Of a stretch of 64,000 bases of DNA, positions 49,397-57,695 are shown in pieces. The stretch's first letter is position 1. Each line of letters begins with the position of its first letter. Under the pieces are notes generated by a model. That model saw only the letters and a program-made list of their open reading frames with translations, ran no database searches and had not been told where the DNA came from. Both the position numbers and the translations under genes were made by a program. Source of the DNA: Candidatus Avacidaminococcus intestinavium (GTDB taxonomy: Bacteria; Bacillota; Negativicutes; Acidaminococcales; Acidaminococcaceae); assembly GCA_018714505.1 (NCBI GenBank), contig DVNI01000134.1, positions 16,752-80,751 of the forward strand, read 5' to 3'.

Positions 49397-51061
49397 CTAG
49401 TCTAATACCACAAAATCATTAATAATTGCGCCCGGCGCTACCATTGGTATTACTAAGTCCGACTGTTCAATAACAACTTCAATTACAAATGGACCATTCC
49501 GCTCATCAAACTGTGCTAACGCCTTCTTAAATTCTGCACAAGTAGTAACCTTCATTCCTTGTGCCCCACAAGAATGAGCAAAAGCGACAAAATCAAATGG
49601 TAATAATAATGTTGAAGAGTAACGTTGCTCGTAAAATATTTCTTGCCACTGCCTTACCATGCCTAAACAAGCATTATTAAGGACAATAGAAAGTATCGGC
49701 AATTTCTCATTAACAGCCGTATAAAGCTCCATCCCTGTCATTTTAAAACCACCATCACCCGCAATATGAATCACCTGCGCCTCTCGCCTAGCTAACTTCG
49801 CACCAAGTGCTGCAGGCAGACCAAAGCCCATCGTGCCACAACCACCAGAAGTTAAATGCCCTCTCGGTTTTTCTATACATAAATGCTGTGCAGCCCACAT
49901 TTGATTTTGGCCAACATCAGTCACATAGATTGTATCCTTGTGCTGAAAGTTTTTATTTAGTTCAGCCATAACCCACGGTGCTGTTAAACGCTTGCCATTA
50001 CACAATGCTTGCTTTTCTGTTGCTTCCCAAGCTTTGATAGAATTCCACCATCCTTTTAAAATTCTTTCTTTCACCAAAGCATTAAGTTTGACTAGCGTCT
50101 TTTTTAAATCTCCTACTATCGTTAAAGTTGTTTCAATATTTTTATCAATTTCAGAAGGATCAATATCTAAATGTATAATAGTTTTCTTCTCAACATATTT
50201 AGTGCGATCACCCGTTACTCTTTCACTAAATCTACTACCGACAACCAATAATACATCCGCCTCTGCAATAGCCATATTCGCTGCAATATGCCCATGCATA
50301 CCAGTAAGTCCTAACGCTTGCGGATGGCTACCATCAAAAACCCCTAGTCCCATTAAAGTACTAACTACTGGTACCCCCGTTTTTTCAGCAAAAACTTTTA
50401 GCTCATTGGCTACACCACTAGAAACAGCGCCTCCACCTACTAATAATACTGGCCTTTTCGCGTTATTTAAGACTACCGCTGCCGCTTGTAAAGCCCCTTC
50501 ATCAAATTCTACATTTTCTTCACTAGCTTGCTCACTTGCTGCTACCATTTCATCACACCATTGAACCTCACCAGTTTGAATATTACTAGGAATATCAACT
50601 AAAACCGGCCCAGGTCTTCCTGCACGCGCAGTTGTAAAAGCGCGCCTTAAAGCTGGTACTAATTCTTCCGGCGTACGCACCAATACATTATGCTTAGTAA
50701 TTGGCAGCGTAACACCCACAATATCAATTTCCTGAAATGCATCTCGCCCTAAATTTTGTAACTGAACTTGTCCCGTAATTGCGACTAACGGCACTGAATC
50801 AAGATAAGCAGTAGCAAGCCCCGTCACTATATTCGTTGCACCAGGGCCAGAAGTTGCTATGCAGACTCCCGTTTCACCAGTTGCTCGAGCGAAACCGTCG
50901 GCTGCATGAATTGCTCCCTGTTCATGAACCGTAAGTACATTATGCAAATCCGCGTCATATAGTGCATTATAAAGAGGAATAACCTGCCCACCAGGATACC
51001 CAAAAATAGTTTTCACACCTTGTTCCTTTAGCACTTTAACAATTGCTTCTGCTCCAGTCAT
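49397..51061 (-). CDS. ilvB: Acetolactate synthase large subunit
   Basis: MTGAEAIVKVLKEQGVKTIFGYPGGQVIPLYNALYD; GPGATNIVTGLATAYLDSVPLVAITGQV. Confidence 0.96.
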   Translation of the reverse strand: MTGAEAIVKVLKEQGVKTIFGYPGGQVIPLYNALYDADLHNVLTVHEQGAIHAADGFARATGETGVCIATSGPGATNIVTGLATAYLDSVPLVAITGQVQLQNLGRDAFQEIDIVGVTLPITKHNVLVRTPEELVPALRRAFTTARAGRPGPVLVDIPSNIQTGEVQWCDEMVAASEQASEENVEFDEGALQAAAVVLNNAKRPVLLVGGGAVSSGVANELKVFAEKTGVPVVSTLMGLGVFDGSHPQALGLTGMHGHIAANMAIAEADVLLVVGSRFSERVTGDRTKYVEKKTIIHLDIDPSEIDKNIETTLTIVGDLKKTLVKLNALVKERILKGWWNSIKAWEATEKQALCNGKRLTAPWVMAELNKNFQHKDTIYVTDVGQNQMWAAQHLCIEKPRGHLTSGGCGTMGFGLPAALGAKLARREAQVIHIAGDGGFKMTGMELYTAVNEKLPILSIVLNNACLGMVRQWQEIFYEQRYSSTLLLPFDFVAFAHSCGAQGMKVTTCAEFKKALAQFDERNGPFVIEVVIEQSDLVIPMVAPGAIINDFVVLD

Positions 51062-51100
51062 TTGCCTCCACCCTCTTTCCCCTTTATTATTCAACAATTG

Positions 51101-51349
51101 CTAAATAGCATCTTGCCAATATCTATTTGTTCTAACAACATTTTTTACAGCTACTTGTTTTGCTAATAGCCTTACCGCCTGCTCTGCACATAAAGTTGAT
51201 AACACAATATTAAGCTCTAACTCTTGCTCATCCTTTGAAATCGTCATGCGCAAATCCTTGACCTTCAACCCCTGTTGGGCTAACACACGTAAAAGCCGTG
51301 GTAATAACGTTTCTTCATTGCTTGCTTGAACAACTAATACATCAGACAT
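51101..51349 (-). CDS. Short ACT-domain acetolactate synthase small subunit-like protein
   Basis: 82 aa, ACT-like, immediately upstream of ilvB in a T-box operon. Confidence 0.78.
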   Translation of the reverse strand: MSDVLVVQASNEETLLPRLLRVLAQQGLKVKDLRMTISKDEQELELNIVLSTLCAEQAVRLLAKQVAVKNVVRTNRYWQDAI

Positions 51350-51406
51350 AATTTCTTCCTCCTTCAGTTTTTATCGTGTGATGGACTTTTGCAAATATTT
51401 TAATAA

Positions 51407-51665
51407 ATAAAAAACGCCCCTGCCGAAGCAGGGGCGTAAACTACGCGGTACCACCCTAAATTTATCACTATTACTTACCAGTCCATCAACTGGCTCAGAC
51501 TTAACGTTTCTGTTACGCATCATGCTACTAGTTAAACTTTCGCTGACGAGTTCATGGGTGATTTACTCACACAGTGCTCCGTACCGATTCACACCACCCA
51601 TCGGCTCTCTGTAACATCGCAGTTGGCTTTCTTCCCAATCATTACCTTTCATTATCACTATAAAG
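51407..51665 (-). ncRNA. T-box leader of the ilv operon, probable Leu (CUC) specifier
   Basis: Minus strand AGAGAGCCGATGGGTGGTGTGAATCGG (stem I), AGGGTGGTACCGCG T-box motif, ACGCCCCTGCTTCGGCAGGGGCGTTTTTT terminator; specifier candidate GAA-CTC at 51548-51550. Confidence 0.93.
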
Positions 51666-51673
51666 TTGTAACT

Positions 51674-51702
51674 ATTATCCTATGGAAAAAGTCATTTGTC
51701 AA
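51674..51702 (-). promoter_or_regulatory. Promoter TTGACA-17-GATAAT for T-box/ilv operon
   Basis: Minus strand TTGACAAATGACTTTTTCCATAGGATAAT. Confidence 0.7.
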
Positions 51703-51748
51703 CAAATATCACAATAAATTTATTCTACACTCTTGATTATATACTTAT

Positions 51749-53056
51749 TTATAGCAACTTTTGTTCTTCCCATAGTTTAACCAGTACTTTTTCATATAAA
51801 GCTTGCTCTCTAGCTAATACATCAGTAATCTCACGTTTGAACCCTTTATTTTTATTAATTAAAAGTCCTAACTCTACTTTATCTACTGCTATTATTTTTT
51901 TATACAAAACTTGATCAGTTAATTCAATGACCTGCAAAGTCGCTTCACACAAAAGGCTAGTTATGTTTATATGTAAATTACGGTTAGTGCATTTAAGCAC
52001 TTCCGGTAAAATCTCTTGTAAAGACTTCTCATAATCAAAACTCAAACGATAACCACAAGCTTCAGCAACTTCAGCATGACCACTACATTCTTGTAAATCC
52101 CAAGTTCCACTCTGCGGCATTTTTACTAAAGCTATTTTAACCTTATTTCTTATTAATTCATGACCAACTAAATAATGTTCTTCTAACGTCAAACTTTTTC
52201 CTGCTGCAACCATACTCAACGCAAAATTAATTTCCCAAGGCGTATTCAATAAATAAGAATTATAAAGAGACTGTACTCGCATAATAAATTCACCATACTT
52301 CAAAACAATTCGCCGCAAGTTATCCGCCGCATAATTTAAAATATGTCCATTGCTTAATTTTAAGATTCCATCTACATAAGATTCTTCCATGGCCTCTCTA
52401 AATTCCACAGGCAATTGTAAATACTCCTTAGCAACCATTTCTTCACTCATACTATCAATCTCATAATTAATTTTATCACTGCAGTCAAAGCCAATCATAC
52501 TATAACCGTATAACAATACTTTAACTATATCTTCTTCTTCGTTTAAATCCAAAGCCGCAGCACCATAACCATCTTGATAGCCATTTTCTAAGACTGACCA
52601 AGTTACAGCGTCCATAATTTCTAAAAAGTTCTGCCCACTAGTTACACTAGCTTTTTTTGTCACTTCAGCTAATAAAGGCCTAATATTTTGTTTTGCCAAT
52701 AATGGTAATAATGACTTCGTGCTATTACTAAACCAATCGCAAAATCCAATCGTCATACTTTTGCGTTCAAGAGCTACTGGTCCCGCCCAATTAACAAAAC
52801 GTCTGACCAACGCTGCATTATTAGCATTAAGCTCCAATACCTTGATAAATAAAGCTCCCTCTTTGAACTCACGTTCCGTTTTAAAAAAATTAAAAGCAGG
52901 ACATTGTTTTTTAACGACAGCAATTAATCTTTTACCCTCTGGTAATTCAGCTAAAGACAACCAACCATCAGGAATTGTATACAACGCTGACAGCAAATTA
53001 ATCCCTTTCATATTTTTTTCAATTAATGCATAAATTTCTTCCTGATCTTTTTTCAT
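51749..53056 (-). CDS. Hypothetical protein, possibly distantly UxaE (tagaturonate epimerase)-like
   Basis: 435-aa ORF with clear start; weak by-eye similarity around NGYQDGYGAAALDLNEEEDIVKVLLYGYSMIGFDCSD and LTLEEHYLVGHELIRNKVKIALV. Confidence 0.65.
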   Translation of the reverse strand: MKKDQEEIYALIEKNMKGINLLSALYTIPDGWLSLAELPEGKRLIAVVKKQCPAFNFFKTEREFKEGALFIKVLELNANNAALVRRFVNWAGPVALERKSMTIGFCDWFSNSTKSLLPLLAKQNIRPLLAEVTKKASVTSGQNFLEIMDAVTWSVLENGYQDGYGAAALDLNEEEDIVKVLLYGYSMIGFDCSDKINYEIDSMSEEMVAKEYLQLPVEFREAMEESYVDGILKLSNGHILNYAADNLRRIVLKYGEFIMRVQSLYNSYLLNTPWEINFALSMVAAGKSLTLEEHYLVGHELIRNKVKIALVKMPQSGTWDLQECSGHAEVAEACGYRLSFDYEKSLQEILPEVLKCTNRNLHINITSLLCEATLQVIELTDQVLYKKIIAVDKVELGLLINKNKGFKREITDVLAREQALYEKVLVKLWEEQKLL

Positions 53057-53168
53057 ACCACTGCCTCCAGTTCATAGTCTACATATTATAAATATTTTTA
53101 ACTCTTGACAAAGATAAATACCGACAAATAAATTATCCTGTGCATTAAAAGTGCTTTTCACAAGATAT

Positions 53169-53364
53169 TGTGTATAAGTTATCCTCAAAATAGTAATTAT
53201 CCACCGCAAAATCAAAGTTATCCCCTGTTTTTTGTGGATAACTTTGATTTCACAACTTTTATTTCCCAAAAATTTAACCAAATTTCTCCAATTATTAATT
53301 ATTTTACTAATCTTTTCCTAAAGATATCAACAACCTGTGGATATCTTTGTTGATATTATCCACT
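53169..53364. promoter_or_regulatory. DnaA-box cluster
   Basis: TTATACACA (53169-53177, -), TTATCCTCA (53179-53187), TTATCCACC (53197-53205), TTATCCCCT (53218-53226), TTATCCACA (53233-53241, -), ATATCCACA (53336-53344, -), TTATCCACT (53356-53364). Confidence 0.8.
53209..53250. repeat. 15-bp perfect inverted repeat embedding DnaA boxes
   Basis: aaatcaaagttatcc-N12-ggataactttgattt. Confidence 0.9.
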
Positions 53365-53390
53365 TTAATAACAGACCACAAAATATAGTA

Positions 53391-54281
53391 TTACCTATTT
53401 TTAATTTGAGAGTAAGAAAAAAGCACTAACCCTATCCAAATACAAGTAAAAGCATACAAATGATTAGCTGAAAAATGTTCACCATAAATAAATATGCCCA
53501 ATAATAAACTTATCGTTGGTGAGATATATTGCAAAAACCCAATAATGGATAACGGCAGTAACTTCGCACCAGCAGTAAACATAATCAAAGGAATCGCTGT
53601 TACAATACCTGCACCAATTAGTAGCAAAATCATCAGCCAATCAACATTTTGCCAAGAGGCCCCACCTTGTTCTGCTAACCAATAAAGATATAAACAAGCT
53701 AAGGGACTAACCAATAAAGTTTCTAGCAAAATGCCCGTCAAGGTTTCTACCACTAAGGTTTTCTTAATCAAACCATAAAAAGCAAAACTAATAGCTAAGC
53801 TTAGCGAAATCCACGGAAAAACACCTATACTAAAAATCATAACTGCTACACCAATACCTGCACACATAATTGATAGTTTCATCAAGTTGTTTAATTTTTC
53901 CTTTAAATATAAAACGCCAATTAAAATACTGACCAAGGGGTTAATGTAATATCCCATACTAGTTTCTATAATATGTCCATTCGACACTGCCCAAATGAAA
54001 ATTCCCCAATTGCACATAATTGTCGTTCCAGCTAGGGCTAAAAGTACCATCTTACCTTTATCTGTCATTATCTTTTTAACTTCTGTACAAAAGATTTTCC
54101 AGCGTCCTAAACCAATAATAACCAGACCAACAAACACTACTGACCAAATAACACGCCACGACAAAATTTCAAAGGCATCAACACCATAAATACTTTTCCA
54201 GTAAACAGGTAAGATACCCCACAATAGATAGGCCGTTAAAGTATAAAAAATTCCCTGCATAAACTCACTTTGTTTTCTCAT
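53391..54281 (-). CDS. rarD: RarD-family EamA transporter
   Basis: GIFYTLTAYLLWGILPVYWKSI; GYYINPLVSILIGVLYLKEKLN; FLQYISPTISLLLGIFIYGE. Confidence 0.93.
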   Translation of the reverse strand: MRKQSEFMQGIFYTLTAYLLWGILPVYWKSIYGVDAFEILSWRVIWSVVFVGLVIIGLGRWKIFCTEVKKIMTDKGKMVLLALAGTTIMCNWGIFIWAVSNGHIIETSMGYYINPLVSILIGVLYLKEKLNNLMKLSIMCAGIGVAVMIFSIGVFPWISLSLAISFAFYGLIKKTLVVETLTGILLETLLVSPLACLYLYWLAEQGGASWQNVDWLMILLLIGAGIVTAIPLIMFTAGAKLLPLSIIGFLQYISPTISLLLGIFIYGEHFSANHLYAFTCIWIGLVLFSYSQIKNR

Positions 54282-54352
54282 AACAACCTCATTCTAATTT
54301 ATTTTTAACTATCATAAGCTACACAGCAAGTGAATGCAATAGTTAACTCAAA

Positions 54353-54383
54353 AAACACCTCAAACACGATAGCGTTTGAGGTG
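54353..54383 (-). terminator. Terminator hairpin
   Basis: acacctcaaac/gtttgaggtgt. Confidence 0.7.
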
Positions 54384-54409
54384 TTCTACTAAATCATTAT
54401 GTACAATTC

Positions 54410-54793
54410 TTAATTTTTTTCTAACATCGCTTCCATAGAACGACTCGCAATAATATCCACACCTAAATTTAAAATATTACTGCAAATCACCTGTCCTTCT
54501 GCTATCGGTGCTTTTACTTCTACTGATCTTAAAAATTCAGCACAGGCCAAAATACTATCTTTAGGCAAACTAGCACTTGATACTACCGGCAATAAGGCTA
54601 AAGAGCCATTTTCGATTCGCACTGTTGATGTTAATTGTCTTTTAGGTGCTGTTATTTCTTCTGCCGCATATCTTTTTCCTCGTGGACATAGATTACCAGA
54701 TACATTTATAACTACACCATCATCCACCGTAGCCTTCAAAGAACAACCGCGTGGACAGACTATACAAGTTAAGTTTCTTTCTTTCGCTACCAT
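54410..54793 (-). CDS. DUF1667 domain protein (redox partner of GlpAB-like dehydrogenase)
   Basis: LTCIVCPRGCSLKATVDDG...GNLCPRGKRYAAEEITAPKRQLTSTVRI; four Cys in CxxC pattern. Confidence 0.9.
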   Translation of the reverse strand: MVAKERNLTCIVCPRGCSLKATVDDGVVINVSGNLCPRGKRYAAEEITAPKRQLTSTVRIENGSLALLPVVSSASLPKDSILACAEFLRSVEVKAPIAEGQVICSNILNLGVDIIASRSMEAMLEKN

Positions 54794-54797
54794 TTAG

Positions 54798-56099
54798 TTA
54801 AACCTCCCTTTTCAAGGAAACTATTACATCATTATCAATCATACTTGCCTTTTCACTACTTAACTCTACAGCAATCATTTCACTTGGTTTAGCAACTGCC
54901 ATCATTTTAGATAATAACAAATGCTCACCACTTGTTATTTCTAGCTTAACTTTTGTTTCTGGACTACCAACACGCATAAATAATTTAAAGGACTCCGCTG
55001 CACCACCTAGTGATAATTGCTGTGGTACACAGGTTCGTATACCATCTTGAGGGATTACTTTAACCTGGCGCTTGTCATTTTCTTTTAAGCCCTGCGCTTC
55101 CAAAGCTGCAAATTTACCAGCAATTTCAGCTTCTTCTGAAACAAAATCAACCAAATCATGGACATGCACAACATTACCAGCGGCATAAACACCAGAGCTA
55201 CTTGTTTCACGTTTTTGATTAACAATTGGCCCACTAGTTAAAGGATGCATTGCTAGCGACAGATTCTTTGATAATTCATTTTCAGGAATTAGTCCCACCG
55301 ATAACAAGACCGTATCACACTCTATCTCAAATTCTGTACCAGGAATAACTTGCATCTTTGCATCAACTTTCGCAACAGTAACACCTGTTACTCGCTCTTG
55401 ACCATGAATTTTAACAATTGTATGTGATAAATAAAGTGGTATCTCATAATCTTCTAAACATTGTACGATATTACGCGTCAAACCATTTGAAAAAGGACAA
55501 ATCTCCAAAACTGCTTTTACCTGACAGCCCTCTAAACTCATTCTACGAGCCATAATTAAGCCGATATCGCCACTACCTAAAATCACTATTTTCTTACCTG
55601 GTAAATACCCCTCCATATTTACCATTCTTTGTGCAGCACCAGCGGTAAAAACACCTGCTGGCCTTTCACCAGGAATACGGATTGCGCCCCTAGTTCTTTC
55701 ACGGCACCCCATCGCTAAAATCACCGTTTTTCCTTTAAGTTCTAAAAGTCCTCTTTCTGGACTAACAACAATGACTGTTTTATCTTCTAAAATATCTAAA
55801 ACCATGGTATCTATGAGCGTTTCAATCTCTGGCTTATCTTTAATTAATTCTATACAACGATGTGCATAGCCAGGACCTGTTAATTCCTCTTTAAAATGAT
55901 GTAAGCCAAAGCCATTATGAATACATTGCTGCAAAATTCCACCTAATTCACGATCTCTTTCAATCACGAGGATTTTTTGGGCACCGTTTTGATAAGCACT
56001 ATAAGCTGCTGAAAGACCTGCTGGCCCTCCTCCAATAATAATAACATCATAAAGGTTCGACATCTTATAATTCACCCTCTTTTCCAGAGAATTTTTCAT
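54798..56099 (-). CDS. NAD(P)/FAD-dependent oxidoreductase (partner of GlpA-like dehydrogenase)
   Basis: YDVIIIGGGPAGLSAAYSAYQNGA; HNGFGLHHFKEELTGPGYAHR; CRERTRGAIRIPGERPAGVFTAG. Confidence 0.92.
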   Translation of the reverse strand: MKNSLEKRVNYKMSNLYDVIIIGGGPAGLSAAYSAYQNGAQKILVIERDRELGGILQQCIHNGFGLHHFKEELTGPGYAHRCIELIKDKPEIETLIDTMVLDILEDKTVIVVSPERGLLELKGKTVILAMGCRERTRGAIRIPGERPAGVFTAGAAQRMVNMEGYLPGKKIVILGSGDIGLIMARRMSLEGCQVKAVLEICPFSNGLTRNIVQCLEDYEIPLYLSHTIVKIHGQERVTGVTVAKVDAKMQVIPGTEFEIECDTVLLSVGLIPENELSKNLSLAMHPLTSGPIVNQKRETSSSGVYAAGNVVHVHDLVDFVSEEAEIAGKFAALEAQGLKENDKRQVKVIPQDGIRTCVPQQLSLGGAAESFKLFMRVGSPETKVKLEITSGEHLLLSKMMAVAKPSEMIAVELSSEKASMIDNDVIVSLKREV

Positions 56100-57531
56100 A
56101 AAATAAATGTGAATCTTTTCTTTCTTTTAAAACTTCTGTAATTGGTATATCCAGTTCTCTTGCTAAGATTTGCGTCACACGTGGTCCACAAAAACCACCT
56201 TGACAACGACCCATTCCTGCTCTTGTTCTACGTTTAACACCATCTACTGTTCGCGCTCCACAACTTTCTTGAATCGCATTAACAATTTCCGCTTCCGTAA
56301 CTGTTTCACAACGGCAAATTACTCTACCATATTTTTTATCTTGAGCAATCAATTCTGCTTGCTTTTGTCTTGATAATCTTTCAAAAATTATTTTACGCGG
56401 TAAAACAGATTTAAAATTTGCTTTTAAAACAGTGCGTAAATCACTGTTTCTAATTATTTCAACTACTTCTTCTGCAACAGCAGGTGCCGCAGTTAAACCA
56501 GGTGATTGCATACCAGCAGCATGGATCAGACCTTTAACTTGTGCTTCACGAATAATAAAATCACCCGTATCCGATACCGCGCGTAATCCAGAGAATTCAG
56601 TAATTGCTGCTCCTAAAGGTATCGAAGGCACTAGTTTACGCGCTAAAGTAATAATTTTTTCCATTCCGTTAACCGTTACTCCAGCATCATCTTTCTCCTC
56701 AATATCTTCTGCACTTGGTCCAATAAAAGTGTTACCATGCGTAGTTGTGCAAACTAAAACACCTTTACCCTTTTTACTCGGAGTGGGGAAAACTACCCCT
56801 TCTACCATGGTAGCGGTTGCCGTTTTATCAAATAATATATATTCACCCTTACGTGGATTAATCGTAAAACTACTATCTCCCGCTAATTTTGCGATTTCAT
56901 CAGCATAAACGCCAGCGGCATTAATAATATATTTAGTTTTTATCACACCTTGATTAGTAACTACTTCTTGTACACGTCCATCACTAACTGTTATTTTTTC
57001 CACTCGACAATTAGTTAGAACCTCAGCCCCATTTTGTACAGCACATTGCGCAAAAGCAACTGCCGCTTGAAAAGGCCAACAAATACCAGCAGAAGGTGCC
57101 CACAAAGCACCAGTAACCTTCTGCGTTAAGTTAGGTTCTTTTTTTAAAACTTCTTCAGGTGACAAAATAGCTAAATCCTTCACACCATTTTTTTGGCCTC
57201 GTTCTAACAATTCTGTTAAAGTTGCTAGCTCTTCTTCATCTGTCGCTACAACTAAAGAACCCGTCCACTTAATATCCAAATCTAATTGATTTTCTAAAAT
57301 ATGATAAAGCGCATTACCCCGCACATTCGTAATTGCTTTTAAACTACCAGCTGGCGCGTCAAATCCCGCATGTAAAATAGCACTATTAGCTTTGGTGGTT
57401 CCCGTTGCCAAATCCGGTTCTTTCTCTACTAAAACACTCTTTAAGTCATACTTAGATAATTCCCGTAAAATAGCAGTACCTATAATACCACCACCAATTA
57501 CAACAACATCGCTTTCCCTAAGATAACCCAT
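56065..57531 (-). CDS. Anaerobic glycerol-3-phosphate dehydrogenase-type FAD oxidoreductase with BFD-like [2Fe-2S] domain
   Basis: DVVVIGGGIIGTAILRELSKYDL; KANSAILHAGFDAPAGS; CRCETVTEAEIVNAI...RTRAGMGRCQGGFCGPRV. Confidence 0.92.
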   Translation of the reverse strand: MGYLRESDVVVIGGGIIGTAILRELSKYDLKSVLVEKEPDLATGTTKANSAILHAGFDAPAGSLKAITNVRGNALYHILENQLDLDIKWTGSLVVATDEEELATLTELLERGQKNGVKDLAILSPEEVLKKEPNLTQKVTGALWAPSAGICWPFQAAVAFAQCAVQNGAEVLTNCRVEKITVSDGRVQEVVTNQGVIKTKYIINAAGVYADEIAKLAGDSSFTINPRKGEYILFDKTATATMVEGVVFPTPSKKGKGVLVCTTTHGNTFIGPSAEDIEEKDDAGVTVNGMEKIITLARKLVPSIPLGAAITEFSGLRAVSDTGDFIIREAQVKGLIHAAGMQSPGLTAAPAVAEEVVEIIRNSDLRTVLKANFKSVLPRKIIFERLSRQKQAELIAQDKKYGRVICRCETVTEAEIVNAIQESCGARTVDGVKRRTRAGMGRCQGGFCGPRVTQILARELDIPITEVLKERKDSHLFYEKFSGKEGEL

Positions 57532-57662
57532 ACGTTCACATCCTCAAAATTAAATGATCATATCTAAAAATGCAACTGTATTCTATCATACTTCTTACAA
57601 AAACAGAACATTTTTATCTAAAAAGTCCTACTGGGAGCTTTTGAGTCCCTACCATGCATAAA

Positions 57663-57687
57663 AAAGAGGCTTAAAAGCCTCTTTTCT
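57663..57687 (-). terminator. Terminator after gyrA
   Basis: aaagaggct/agcctcttt. Confidence 0.75.
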
Positions 57688-57695
57688 ATTTATCT

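Noticed and set aside
49992-50564. 190-aa + strand ORF antisense to ilvB
   Set aside because: Fully overlaps ilvB on the opposite strand; composition is that of an antisense frame.
53072-53281. 69-aa minus ORF in the DnaA-box region
   Set aside because: Overlaps the DnaA-box array and inverted repeat; no RBS, no recognisable protein.
53169-53364. Calling this region the chromosomal oriC outright
   Set aside because: Uniform minus-strand gene orientation on both sides and the absence of dnaA/dnaN here argue for an origin beyond 64 kb; reported instead as a DnaA-box cluster.
56432-56908. 158-aa + strand ORF
   Set aside because: Antisense to the GlpA-like dehydrogenase gene; no independent support.
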